NCBI GenBank assembly: GCA_900553755.1
Contig: USEX01000001.1
Location: 1-64,000, forward strand
DNA: 64,000 bases
Source of the DNA: an uncultured Clostridium sp.
GTDB taxonomy: Bacteria; Bacillota; Clostridia; TANB77; CAG-508
Reading direction: 5' to 3'
The notes under the pieces were generated by a model. That model saw only the letters and a program-made list of their open reading frames with translations. It did no database searches and was not told the origin of the DNA. Both the position numbers and the translations under genes were made by a program. Position 1 is the stretch's first letter. Each line of letters starts with the position of its first letter. Shown in pieces: positions 26,124 through 35,406 of the stretch.

Positions 26124-26591
26124 TTAAAATTTTTTATATTTTTTAAATATTTTTTCTATTCCGACTTTAAGGCTTCTTGTAACGGCTGATTTATCAACAT
26201 TCTCACAATTAGCTATTTCTGCATTTTTATAATCTTTAATAATTTTCAAATAAACTCTATTTCTCTGGGGAGATGGTAAGTTGTTTATTTCTTTTAAAAT
26301 AATTTCTTCTATTTCGTTTTCAAAAAATATATCTTCAGCAGATTTACAATTTGAATTCATTGATATTTTTATTTCAAAAACATCTTCTGTTGAATTTATT
26401 CCAACATCAATATGAAATCTTTTTTCCCAGTCTTCTCTAAATTCTTCTTTTCTTACACTTCTAAAGTATTCTTCCAATTCTTCAGTAAGTTCAACTGAAT
26501 GTGATACTCCTTCATAATCAACGAATGAAGCTGCCAAAAACTTTCCATTTTCCTCACATACATCATAATTATCAATATGAATTATTCTCAT
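26124..26591 (-). CDS. Sigma-region-4-like regulatory protein, module B
   Basis: A 155-residue protein. The C-terminal third (LPSPQRNRVYLKIIKDYKNA, then EIANCENVDKSAVTRSLKVG) has the pattern of sigma-70 region 4; the N-terminal 90 residues are acidic and unrecognised. The ATG at 26591 follows AGGAGG at good distance and replaces an upstream in-frame ATG inside the leader. The ribosome site is buried in a hairpin, and a terminator lies upstream. It is the first main gene of module B and probably controls the module. Confidence 0.7.
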   Translation of the reverse strand: MRIIHIDNYDVCEENGKFLAASFVDYEGVSHSVELTEELEEYFRSVRKEEFREDWEKRFHIDVGINSTEDVFEIKISMNSNCKSAEDIFFENEIEEIILKEINNLPSPQRNRVYLKIIKDYKNAEIANCENVDKSAVTRSLKVGIEKIFKKYKKF

Positions 26592-26724
26592 AATAAAACC
26601 TCCTAAAACTCGTATAAATAAACGAACTTTCAGGAGGTGACCTACAAAAAAACAAGTCAAAATTGAACATAAAATAATGAACAATTTCGACTTGTAAATT
26701 AGTAATATAAATTCTTATAGTCAT
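26572..26724 (-). CDS. Leader peptide of recombinase module B
   Basis: A 50-codon frame with ATG at 26724 and GGAGG nine bases before it. It reads through the terminator (26695-26645) and the anti-Shine-Dalgarno hairpin (26637-26599) and stops 20 bases inside the sigma-like gene. The peptide is rich in aromatic residues and not recognised. The strong ribosome site and the same layout as in module A support a regulatory leader. Confidence 0.6.
   Translation of the reverse strand: MTIRIYITNLQVEIVHYFMFNFDLFFCRSPPESSFIYTSFRRFYYENNSY
26599..26637 (-). promoter_or_regulatory. Hairpin masking the ribosome binding site, module B
   Basis: CCTCCTGAAA and TTCG on the minus strand pair with CGAG and TTTTAGGAGG, so the ribosome site of the gene starting at 26591 is buried. 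Confidence 0.75.
26645..26695 (-). terminator. Leader terminator, module B
   Basis: On the minus strand ACAAGTCGAAATTG (26695-26682) pairs with CAATTTTGACTTGT (26665-26652), 14 pairs with one G-T, followed by seven T. It lies inside the leader frame. Confidence 0.88.
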
Positions 26725-27185
26725 ATAGAAACACCTCCAATCAAGGACATAGTCCTATAATTAAAGGCATAATTTATTGTATATAAAATTTTATATTTAT
26801 AAATTTATTAATTTTTACATATTTTTAAATTCCTTTCTCAATAGTCTATCTTTAGTAAAAATAATTATATGTAATTACTAAAATATCATTTGTATTTTGA
26901 ATTAAAATTATTTACTTTAGTAGATAATTATTACCTCAAAATATATAGACTATTTGTCCTAGTGGCATAATACTACTTTTTTTAAAATTCATGTTGAAAA
27001 TTCCCTTTTATTCCCTTTTTTGGCACAATTGTAAACATAATCTTACTTAAATTATGTAAAAATATGTCAAAATAATTGAAAAATCAATACTTTCGTGGTA
27101 TAATTCAAATCAAATAGTTAGGGATTGGCAAGAACATTAAGTATAATATTTTTAGAATATCATTTCACAGGGGGATATAAATAAA
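26725..27185. other. Intergenic region with inverted repeat and promoter
   Basis: No gene is seen. AATAGTCTAT (26840-26849) and ATAGACTATT (26945-26954) form a perfect 10-base inverted repeat around AT-rich DNA that is itself partly palindromic. Towards the right, TTGAAA (27076-27081) and TATAAT (27099-27104), 17 bases apart, form a good promoter for the response regulator at 27186. Confidence 0.65.
27076..27104 (+). promoter_or_regulatory. Sigma-A type promoter of Spo0A-like response regulator
   Basis: TTGAAA and a perfect TATAAT with a 17-base spacer, 82 bases before the ATG. Confidence 0.7.
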
Positions 27186-27899
27186 ATGATAAGTGTTATG
27201 GTTGCTGAAGATAGTTTAGAACAAAATACTAATTTTTGTGAGTTTCTAACAAAAGACAAAGATATTGAAGTTGTATCAAGAACCTTAGATGGACCGTCGA
27301 CTGTTGAACAATACATAGAAAAAAAGCCTGACGTTTTAGTATTAGATCTAAAGTTACCAGGTTTAAGCGGCATTGATGTAATTGATAATTTATCTTTAGA
27401 TTCTTCAGAAAAAAATAAGTGTAATATTATAATCGTGTCAGGGCATACAGATTTAAGGATTAATCTTTTTAATACATCAAAAATATATAGAATTATGCCA
27501 AAGCCTGTTGATTATGATACTTTAAAGGAAACAATTAAAGAAATTGGAGAAACTTCAGAAATTTTAACACAAAAAGAAATTAAAGACCTTCTCTTTGACT
27601 TTAAATTTAATATATATTCAAAAGGTGCAAGATATATCACTGATGCAATACAATTTGCATATAAAGATATAAATCTTCTTTCAAATATTACTGAACTGTA
27701 TAAATTAGTTGCTTTTATAAATGAGGAAAAAGTAAATAAGATACAAAGGAGTATTAGAAGTTCCATAGATACAATGAATAGTCATATTTCTAAGGAACAG
27801 CTACGCTCCTTTTTTCATGTTTATAATAATGATATAATAACTCCTAAATATTTTTTTACTATCGTTGTTGATTATTTTAGAGAGTTAAAAGGCAAATAA
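27186..27899 (+). CDS. Spo0A-like response regulator
   Basis: A 237-residue protein. The receiver is intact: VAEDS with the acidic pair, VLVLDLKLPG with the phosphoacceptor Asp near 54, IIIVSGHTD and RIMPKPVD with the Lys. The C-terminal domain (GARYITDAIQFAYKDINLL, then INEEKVNKIQRSIRSSID) matches the Spo0A DNA-binding domain. GGGGG precedes the ATG. Unlike the regulator at 16.3 kb, this one can be phosphorylated in principle. It could be the protein that binds the TGTCGA sites in the window. It is not identical to the conserved chromosomal Spo0A and looks like an accessory paralogue. Confidence 0.88.
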   Translation: MISVMVAEDSLEQNTNFCEFLTKDKDIEVVSRTLDGPSTVEQYIEKKPDVLVLDLKLPGLSGIDVIDNLSLDSSEKNKCNIIIVSGHTDLRINLFNTSKIYRIMPKPVDYDTLKETIKEIGETSEILTQKEIKDLLFDFKFNIYSKGARYITDAIQFAYKDINLLSNITELYKLVAFINEEKVNKIQRSIRSSIDTMNSHISKEQLRSFFHVYNNDIITPKYFFTIVVDYFRELKGK

Positions 27900-27926
27900 A
27901 AGAAGGCATACGCCTTCTTTTTATTT
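27899..27926. terminator. Bidirectional terminator between convergent genes
   Basis: AAAGAAGGC (27899-27907) pairs with GCCTTCTTT (27912-27920), followed by TTATTT. It ends the Spo0A-like gene and, from the other side, the gene at 27938. Confidence 0.8.
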
Positions 27927-27937
27927 CTCTAATTTCA

Positions 27938-28114
27938 TTAGCATTTTTCTAATTGGTCTGCTGAATAAGAATCTACATATTCTCCATTATTAAGAGATAC
28001 CATATATAAACTTCCACTTATGTCTATTATATATCCTTCTTCTTCTCTATATTTTACTCTAACCCTGTCTCCTACTTTAAAGTCGTCATCATTATTTGAA
28101 CTAAATAGTCCCAT
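27938..28114 (-). CDS. Small SH3-like protein
   Basis: A 58-residue protein with VGDRVRVKYREEEGYIIDI and a following strand pattern that looks like a small beta-barrel of the SH3/KOW type. The ATG at 28114 follows GGAGG and is preferred to an upstream start that overlaps hsdR. It lies 22 bases after the hsdR stop, at the end of the type I operon. Its role is unknown. Confidence 0.65.
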   Translation of the reverse strand: MGLFSSNNDDDFKVGDRVRVKYREEEGYIIDISGSLYMVSLNNGEYVDSYSADQLEKC

Positions 28115-28136
28115 ATTATATCTTCCTCCATTCAAA

Positions 28137-31100
28137 TTATACTTCAAATCCACCCTTTAAAATAAAGTCTCTTATCATATCATATGAATCTTGATTCAAC
28201 TCAAAATTACTATATGCCCTATTGTATTTATGTTCAAAGTATTTTCTTGTTTTATCTATATCAATTGATTTTAATAATTCATCAAATCGTCCATAATCAT
28301 TTAAATTTGCTTCATTTACGTTAGAATTCATTATATTTCTTAACTTTTCTTCATCAATTCCTAGTGCTTCTGAAATTCTTGATATTTGGTCTCTTTCAAA
28401 TTTAGTTTGCATTTCAGTAATATAATCCATAAATGTTTTACTTTCTTCTATTTCTATATTACCACTTTGAAGTTCGTGTAAAAAGATATTAGCATATTTT
28501 TGTTGTTCCTGAGTTAAAGTTTCAAATGTTTTATGTAATTCTTCTAAACTCTGATTTAATTCATCTTCGGTAATATTCTCTTGGGATAAATTTTTTAAAT
28601 ATTTTTGAAATTTACCATTCATATAATCGTGATTAATTTTAACAGAATCTCCCTCTGATAAATATCCCTTTATATCATATGCTATTCCATTACCATTGCT
28701 TTCTTTTTTTGTTTCTGCTCCTACTTCTTTATATCTTTGTTTTAATGCGTCCAAATCATTTTGTGATATTTTAATTACAGAATCGATAGAAGTAACATTG
28801 TATGAATCATCACTATCTTCAGCAACTTTTTCACTATCTAAAACAAAATTTGAATTTTCATTATAATTGATAACATTTTCATTAATATTTCTATCAATCT
28901 TTTCTACGTTTTGATTTTCATCATTTATATTTTCTTCGGTTTTTTCTTTATTTATTGTATCATTATTAGAGTCATCAGAATAACTTTTGACATTATATCC
29001 TTGTATTTTTGCTGCAGTTAAATATTTTGAAAATTCATTATATTCTTTTACAAATAATTTTTTCTCTTTTGGATCATCTGGTAACTTGCTAAAATCATTT
29101 AATCCATTATTTTTAAAAAGTTGTTTTATTTTTTCAAAATGATAATTCATTTCTCTAACGTTTTCTTCAAGTTTTGGTACAAAAAGCCCTATTACCCTAT
29201 CTCCTGAATACATTTTTACTGCATCTTCAATATTTCTCTTCATCGTATTAGGAAATCTATAATATCTAATAATTCCAAATGGTTTTTCATCTGGTCCAAA
29301 TAATCTATTTGTTCTTGAAAATGCTTGTATTAGGCTTTCATTTTTTAGGACTTTATCTAAATATAATGTATTTATCCATTTTGAATCAAAACCTGTAAGC
29401 ATTTGGTCTACAACAATTAATATGTTTATTATTTGGTCTTTCCCTATTTGAGTATAAGGCTTTTTATGTGCCATTCTTAGGCTTATATCTTTTTTATATA
29501 ATGCAGAATTGGCAAATGAAAATCTTTGTTCAAACATTTCGTTATAGTCTTTAAATGCTTCTGCCAATCCATCTTCTTTAAAGTCAAATCCATCATTGTT
29601 ATCGATGCTAGGATCAACTAATATTGCAAATTTTAGTCCTGTTTTTTTGCTTTTAAATAATTTATAATATGTAATCGCTTCCTTTATGCTTGAAGTAGCA
29701 AATATAGCTGAAAATTTACCATTTCTACTTAATCTTGGATACACATTTAAAATATCATCGACTACCATTTCTCTATGTTTATCTGTTTGATATTGTGTTT
29801 TGGGTAGATAGTCTTCTATTCCTTTTGTATATAATCCGTTTGAATCTTTTGTACCCGCCATCGGTTTGTCCATAAATTCATAATATTTCTTAGCAGTTAT
29901 TGGGTTTGAAATTGCTTCAGCTTCACTATGACATTTGCATTCGTGTAATGCAACATTTTTTCTTACATCACTATCTTTAAATGTTTTTACTTGATTTACA
30001 TCAAATCCCAAAACATTTTTATCTCTTATTCCATCTGCTATTGTATATCTATGTAATTCATTTCCAAATATGTCTGTAGTTTCACTGTTTTTCTTTTTAT
30101 TTTCTTCAAAAATTGGTGTTCCAGTAAATCCAAAGAATACAGCTCTTGGAAAAGTATCTCTTATTGCTTGATGCATATCTCCAAATTGTGATCTATGACA
30201 TTCATCAACAATAAATACAATTCTTTTTTTATTTATCTTTTCAATATCAGATTCATTTATACCTTTTTCGTATCTTATTCTACTCATTTTTTGAATAGAT
30301 GTAACAATCAAAGTATCTATCGGATTTTTACTTAATAATTTGACTTTTAATTCTTCTGTATCTTCTGTTGATTGAACAATTTCATCTTCGTCTGCAAAAC
30401 CATTGTAATCTCTTAATGATTGTATTCCTAGTTCAATTCTATCAATTAAGAATATTACTTTGTCAGCATCTTTTGAGTTTGCAATTAATTGAGCTGATTT
30501 AAATGATGTCATTGTTTTTCCTGAACCTGTTGTATGCCAAATATAACCACCTCTTGTATTTGGGTCATTCCAATCTTTTATTGTTGAAACTTTATCTGAT
30601 ATAGCATTTGCAGCATAATATTGATAACTTCTCATTACTTTTAAACAATTATCTGTATCATCGGCAACAGTATAAAATCCTATTAATTGATGTGCCATTG
30701 GAATTGATAATAAGCTTGAAATTACCTTTTTCCAATCATTTATAGGTTCATTATTAAAATCTTCCCAGTGAAAATAAAAATCTGAATTAAATTTTCCATC
30801 TGGTCCTGGGTTTGCAAAGTAAATCGTTTCTTCTGGATTCATTGCAACAAATATTTGTACTAATGAATATATTCCATTAAATATTCCTTCGTGTGCATAT
30901 TTTTCAATTTGTGTAGATGCTTGTGATATTGGAATATTTGATTTTTTTAATTCTATATGGAATACAGGCATACCATTAATAAGCAAGATTAAATCTCCTC
31001 GTCTATTATTAAGAATTGGTGATTTTGTATTAAAAATTGGCTGTTCAGCTATTTGATATCTACTATCTCCTCCTGCAATTTCATTTCTATCATATATCTT

Positions 31101-31421
31101 TAAAGATACTTCTTTTCCAAAATGTGCTTTATCATTTGGATTATCTCTTTTTATTGATACAGTTCTGCCATTTATAAATCCATTTAACTTTAATGGTGTT
31201 CTTAATTTTGTAATTTGCTCAACTATTTGTTGCATTTCTGTATCTGTTAAAGGGTATTCATTTAATCTATCTATTTGTCTATTATTTTCAAATAATATGT
31301 TTGCCCAATTTTTTAATAAATCTTTTTCTGTTGGATGATTTAACACTCCATGTTTCCAGCCATGCTTTTGTAACTCACTTACAACGGCTTTTTCAAATTC
31401 TAATTCATCATCAAATGCCAT
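28137..31421 (-). CDS. hsdR: Type I restriction enzyme R subunit, second system
   Basis: A 1094-residue HsdR. The nuclease shows RGDLILLINGMP and HIELKK; the helicase shows TGSGKT, IVDECHRSQ (DECH), FTGTP and QAFSRTNRL. The start at 31421 follows AAAGGAGG. Between the motor and the C-terminal helical part is an unusual Asn/Glu/Asp-rich low-complexity stretch of about 80 residues. It is not closely similar to the HsdR at 720-3896, so this is a different type I family. It follows hsdM and hsdS on the same strand. Confidence 0.95.
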   Translation of the reverse strand: MAFDDELEFEKAVVSELQKHGWKHGVLNHPTEKDLLKNWANILFENNRQIDRLNEYPLTDTEMQQIVEQITKLRTPLKLNGFINGRTVSIKRDNPNDKAHFGKEVSLKIYDRNEIAGGDSRYQIAEQPIFNTKSPILNNRRGDLILLINGMPVFHIELKKSNIPISQASTQIEKYAHEGIFNGIYSLVQIFVAMNPEETIYFANPGPDGKFNSDFYFHWEDFNNEPINDWKKVISSLLSIPMAHQLIGFYTVADDTDNCLKVMRSYQYYAANAISDKVSTIKDWNDPNTRGGYIWHTTGSGKTMTSFKSAQLIANSKDADKVIFLIDRIELGIQSLRDYNGFADEDEIVQSTEDTEELKVKLLSKNPIDTLIVTSIQKMSRIRYEKGINESDIEKINKKRIVFIVDECHRSQFGDMHQAIRDTFPRAVFFGFTGTPIFEENKKKNSETTDIFGNELHRYTIADGIRDKNVLGFDVNQVKTFKDSDVRKNVALHECKCHSEAEAISNPITAKKYYEFMDKPMAGTKDSNGLYTKGIEDYLPKTQYQTDKHREMVVDDILNVYPRLSRNGKFSAIFATSSIKEAITYYKLFKSKKTGLKFAILVDPSIDNNDGFDFKEDGLAEAFKDYNEMFEQRFSFANSALYKKDISLRMAHKKPYTQIGKDQIINILIVVDQMLTGFDSKWINTLYLDKVLKNESLIQAFSRTNRLFGPDEKPFGIIRYYRFPNTMKRNIEDAVKMYSGDRVIGLFVPKLEENVREMNYHFEKIKQLFKNNGLNDFSKLPDDPKEKKLFVKEYNEFSKYLTAAKIQGYNVKSYSDDSNNDTINKEKTEENINDENQNVEKIDRNINENVINYNENSNFVLDSEKVAEDSDDSYNVTSIDSVIKISQNDLDALKQRYKEVGAETKKESNGNGIAYDIKGYLSEGDSVKINHDYMNGKFQKYLKNLSQENITEDELNQSLEELHKTFETLTQEQQKYANIFLHELQSGNIEIEESKTFMDYITEMQTKFERDQISRISEALGIDEEKLRNIMNSNVNEANLNDYGRFDELLKSIDIDKTRKYFEHKYNRAYSNFELNQDSYDMIRDFILKGGFEV

Positions 31422-31437
31422 TTTTATCCTCCTTTTA

Positions 31438-32607
31438 TTAAACAAACATCTTTTCAATCAGTGATTTTTTTACATTTTTCAATTGTTCTAACTTACGTTG
31501 ATGAAGAGTGATAAGGTTATCTATCTTTGAAATTATATTTCCAATTAAGGATTGTTCTTGCAAATTATTTGGCATTTTTAGTTCGATTTCCATCATAATA
31601 TTTGCGTTTAATTTTGCTCTTCCACCACCAACTAATAATGATTCAATATTAGTTTGAGAAATTGCATATTTTATAAATTTATTATTGGCTTTTTCTTTTT
31701 TTGCTTGTAGTACATGAACATGGTTATTTGCCCAAATATAGCCATTTACATACTGTACTGGATAATTTTTCAAATCATTAGCTCCATCTTCTGCAACTAA
31801 TATAAATTCTCCATTATGTGTATAACCTTTTACATAGTCTTGAATACCATTAGCACCATAATAAGGAGTATCCCCTTTTATTCTTAAGTTTGCTGCAACA
31901 GGAACTCTTAAATTATCATATCTATCCATAATTTCATTTAGCTTACGCTGTTCCCAAGCTTCAGTAAATCCTTTAAATCTTATTTCTGGTACATTATTGC
32001 CATTTTTAGGAAACATTTTTTCTAATAATGACTTTTTAATGTTTACTAGCTTATCACACTTTCTCTGATGAAGAGTGATAAGGTTATCTATCTTTTCAAA
32101 TAATTGTCCAATTTTATGTTGTTCATTATAACTAGGTATTTTTATATTCATTTTTTGTAAATCCAAAAATGATAAAACTTTTTGACCTGTACCTGTACAA
32201 GTATAAGAAATTTCATGAATAATTTCCTTGCTATGATTAAGTTCTAATGAAATGAAAAATATATCACTATTTTTCCCAGTAAAAACTGGATAAAACTTGC
32301 TTATAATGCCTTTATTGCAACGTTTGTTAATATTAAAAGTAAAATCAACTCCATCACTTCTATTTCTGTATGTGCAATAATTTAGTGGTAAGATGTTGTA
32401 CCCTGTAATATCATGATTTTGTATTCTACCAAAATGTTCTTCTTGTAATACAACTCCTTCACTTTTAGATGAAGTTAATATTGGTAAATCACATCCAGAA
32501 TCAACAGTTTCTTTATATTCAGAGATTACTTCATTTAGCTTACGCTGTTCCCAAGCATCTGTGAATCCTTTAAATCTTATCTTAGGTTTTTGTTCATTTT
32601 TTTTCAT
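31438..32607 (-). CDS. hsdS: Type I specificity subunit, second system
   Basis: A 389-residue HsdS with two target-recognition domains. Each half has the same frame: RFKGFT-AWEQRKLNE at the start and ITLHQRK followed by KKSL-EKMF at the end. The start at 32607 follows GGGAGG and is one base from the hsdM stop. The two halves share long identical DNA stretches, so exchange of recognition domains by recombination is possible. The second domain resembles the one in the hsdS fragment at the left edge (YYGA, WANNH-HVLQ). Confidence 0.94.
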   Translation of the reverse strand: MKKNEQKPKIRFKGFTDAWEQRKLNEVISEYKETVDSGCDLPILTSSKSEGVVLQEEHFGRIQNHDITGYNILPLNYCTYRNRSDGVDFTFNINKRCNKGIISKFYPVFTGKNSDIFFISLELNHSKEIIHEISYTCTGTGQKVLSFLDLQKMNIKIPSYNEQHKIGQLFEKIDNLITLHQRKCDKLVNIKKSLLEKMFPKNGNNVPEIRFKGFTEAWEQRKLNEIMDRYDNLRVPVAANLRIKGDTPYYGANGIQDYVKGYTHNGEFILVAEDGANDLKNYPVQYVNGYIWANNHVHVLQAKKEKANNKFIKYAISQTNIESLLVGGGRAKLNANIMMEIELKMPNNLQEQSLIGNIISKIDNLITLHQRKLEQLKNVKKSLIEKMFV

Positions 32608-32608
32608 T

Positions 32609-35176
32609 CTATATACCTCCCAACAAAGATTTAAATTCTTCAAGACCTTTCATGTCATATTCACTACCTGTAAGCTCATCTATCATACTTGATAATTCCT
32701 TTTCTTCTTTTTTTATTTGTTTATCAATGTCTATTAACGTTTCACTATATTTGCTTGAAATAGCTTCAATTTTCTTTACAAGATTAGATATAACTTCATT
32801 AGATAAATCATTTAATTTATCTGATAATGTATCAATCCATTTAATTTTTAGTAATTCATTAATCTCACTATCAGTTAAATTTTCTATTGCTTTTTTAGAA
32901 TCATCAATCAATTTCTCGGTCCCATTTTTTACTTCCTTTTTTAAATTTTTCTCTGTCTCTTGTAATTTATTAACCTTCAATAATATTTCTTCAATTGAGT
33001 CTTTTTCTACTTCTATTTTTTCTTTAACAATTTCCTTGGCTCTTATTGCAACTTTTTTAAAATCAAATGCAGTATTATCATCGTTTGAAATAGAATCTTT
33101 ATCATCTTCTTGCACGTTTTCGAACAATTCTTCATACTGGCTAGAAATATCTGATAATTTATTGTTTTTATCATTAATACTATCTAATTCATCTTTTAGC
33201 TTATATTCTTGTATTAATTCTAATGGTATTATTCTGCCAACCCATCCTTCTTGAATTTCTTCTTCTTTTCCATTCTTCTTTTTTAAAACCATTTTAGGAT
33301 CAACTTTCCTTACAGAATCTAATCCTTCAGTTTGAATTATTTCTAAATCTTGTGCAATTTTATTCCAAGAATCATCTAATATTTGGAAAGCTTCATAATT
33401 ATCAATTAAATTATTTGAATCTAGCATATCAAATAATTCTCTGCTTAAATCTTCTTCACCTCTATTTATATCTATGTTGTTAATATCATCTAACAAGTAT
33501 TTATTTAAGTGACCGTTATAATTTTTTAATATTTCTTTGTAATTTTCTTTAAATTTAATAACTTCATTATTATTGTTTACAATTTCATCAACTTTTTCTG
33601 ACTTTAATTCGTTATAATCATTATTGATTTTATTAAATAAATCTGCCTTTAGGCTTGGAAATGCTTTCCAATATTTATCAAGGCTTTCAAGTTCTATTTC
33701 AGGTATTCCACCAAACATTAATGAATAGATATCGTAGCTTTCTTGTTCATCTGAAGAATCCACATATCTTGGAATATTTAAGTTATAGTCATTGTTTCTT
33801 ATTTCATCTCTTGAAACTACCCTTGAATATTTAGCAATATCTTTCCTTTTTATTACTGTATCAACAATCTTCTTAATATCACACGCTCTTAATTTATTAT
33901 TTTTTCCTTCTTTTATAAATCCTTTTGATGCATCAATAATTTGAATATCAGTATTTGTTTTATTTTTCTTTAAAATCATAATTATTGTTGGAATTCCTGT
34001 ACCAAAAAAGATATTAGCTGGAAGTCCAATTATACAATCTATATTATTTTTCTCAATAAGGTTTTTACGTATTTCCCCTTCTTCTCCACCTCTAAACAAT
34101 ACTCCGTGAGGTAAAACAATAGCCATAATTCCATCATCCTTTAAATGATATAAATCATGCAAAAGAAATGCATAATCTGCTTTTGATTTTGGAGCAAGAC
34201 CATAATCTTTAAAACGAGCATCTACCTCCATATCTGTAGGATCCCAATTTTGTGAATATGGTGGATTTGAAACTACTGCATCAACATATAGTGGAGTATA
34301 TTCATGTTTTTCATCGAAAAATGGCCAGTCTTCTGCTAATGTATCTCCATTTCTTGTAACAATATTTTCAGGCAAAATACCACGCATTACTAGATTCATT
34401 CTAGTTAAGTTATATGTATTTTGTTTTAATTCTTGTGCAAAATATTTTATTCTGTTTTCACCTTTTATATATTTAGAAGCTGATTTTCCTATATTTATAA
34501 GCAATGAACCAGAGCCTGATGTTGGATCGTAAATTTCAATTTTATCTCTATCTTTTAAATGTTCTGCAATTATTTCAGACATTAGCAAAGATACTTCATG
34601 TGGGGTATAAAATTCTCCCGCTTTTTTACCAGCATTGGCAGCAAAATTTGAAATTAAATATTCATAAATAAAGCCTAATACATCATAATCTTGCTTTCCA
34701 TCCATAGGAATATCTTTAATTAAATACAATAAATCACTTATTGCTTTCGTTTGTGACTTACTATTATCTCCTAATTTACTTAAGCCAGTTTGTAAAGTAT
34801 TGAATATTCCTTCAAATACTTTTTTATGATTAGGATTAATTAATCTATCAAAAGCAGAAAGACCGTCTCTAACATTTGACACATCAAAGTCTTTACCTTT
34901 TTTTATCCATGTACTAAATAAATTGTCATATGCAATGAAATAACCTATACGATTTTTTAATTGGTCAACAATTCTGGTGTTGGATTCTTGAAGTATTTGC
35001 TTTAATTCTTCTTCATCAGAAGCCCCCATAGCTTCCATTTCTTTTACTTCCTTGTTTGACAAGAATTTATAAAATATAAAACCTAGAATATAATCCTTAT
35101 ATTCATTTGCTTCTATTTTGGAACGCATTTTATTTGCTGATTCCCATATTTTTGATGCTAATTGTTGTTTGTTCAT
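32609..35176 (-). CDS. hsdM: Type I methylase subunit HsdM, second system
   Basis: An 855-residue adenine methylase. It shows the N-terminal HsdM bundle, GEFYTPHEVS, DPTSGSGSL for S-adenosylmethionine binding and the catalytic NPPY near residue 305. The usual length is about 500; the extra C-terminal 300 residues are highly charged and predicted as coiled coil. Methylation protects host DNA and the unit also forms the core of the restriction complex. hsdS follows directly. The long coiled-coil tail also occurs in some longer HsdM families, and its role is unclear. Confidence 0.95.
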   Translation of the reverse strand: MNKQQLASKIWESANKMRSKIEANEYKDYILGFIFYKFLSNKEVKEMEAMGASDEEELKQILQESNTRIVDQLKNRIGYFIAYDNLFSTWIKKGKDFDVSNVRDGLSAFDRLINPNHKKVFEGIFNTLQTGLSKLGDNSKSQTKAISDLLYLIKDIPMDGKQDYDVLGFIYEYLISNFAANAGKKAGEFYTPHEVSLLMSEIIAEHLKDRDKIEIYDPTSGSGSLLINIGKSASKYIKGENRIKYFAQELKQNTYNLTRMNLVMRGILPENIVTRNGDTLAEDWPFFDEKHEYTPLYVDAVVSNPPYSQNWDPTDMEVDARFKDYGLAPKSKADYAFLLHDLYHLKDDGIMAIVLPHGVLFRGGEEGEIRKNLIEKNNIDCIIGLPANIFFGTGIPTIIMILKKNKTNTDIQIIDASKGFIKEGKNNKLRACDIKKIVDTVIKRKDIAKYSRVVSRDEIRNNDYNLNIPRYVDSSDEQESYDIYSLMFGGIPEIELESLDKYWKAFPSLKADLFNKINNDYNELKSEKVDEIVNNNNEVIKFKENYKEILKNYNGHLNKYLLDDINNIDINRGEEDLSRELFDMLDSNNLIDNYEAFQILDDSWNKIAQDLEIIQTEGLDSVRKVDPKMVLKKKNGKEEEIQEGWVGRIIPLELIQEYKLKDELDSINDKNNKLSDISSQYEELFENVQEDDKDSISNDDNTAFDFKKVAIRAKEIVKEKIEVEKDSIEEILLKVNKLQETEKNLKKEVKNGTEKLIDDSKKAIENLTDSEINELLKIKWIDTLSDKLNDLSNEVISNLVKKIEAISSKYSETLIDIDKQIKKEEKELSSMIDELTGSEYDMKGLEEFKSLLGGI

Positions 35177-35356
35177 TTTCTCTACATTTTAATCAATTGT
35201 ATAAATTAATAAAAAATTAAATTATTTATTTGATTAAATCCTTTCTTTTATTGTTTTATTGATACTAGCAATTCATTTCCTTGTATCATGTATTTTTTTA
35301 CAAATATCTAGTATATTTTATATCATAAATTCGTTTTTTTAACAACAAAATGCGAC

Positions 35357-35395
35357 AAAAAAATAAAAAAATATCAATGGCAAAACCATTGATAT
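35357..35395 (-). terminator. Terminator after the small gene at 35407
   Basis: ATATCAATGG (35371-35380) pairs with CCATTGATAT (35386-35395); on the minus strand it is followed by a long T run. It separates the receiver operon from the hsdM operon. Confidence 0.85.
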
Positions 35396-35406
35396 AAAAG
35401 CGTTTT

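Noticed and set aside
26592..26684. Longer start for the sigma-like gene of module B
   Set aside because: The extra 31 residues are read from the terminator and hairpin region, and AGGAGG lies directly before the ATG at 26591.
32652..33254. A 200-codon plus-strand frame opposite the hsdM tail
   Set aside because: It is antisense to the coiled-coil part of HsdM. Ser/Leu/Phe-rich composition is what the reverse of Lys/Glu-rich codons gives, and there is no ribosome site.
35346..35355. Further 0A box (TTTTTGTCGC on the minus strand)
   Set aside because: It differs at the last bases, is single, and lies in the terminator tail rather than in a promoter.
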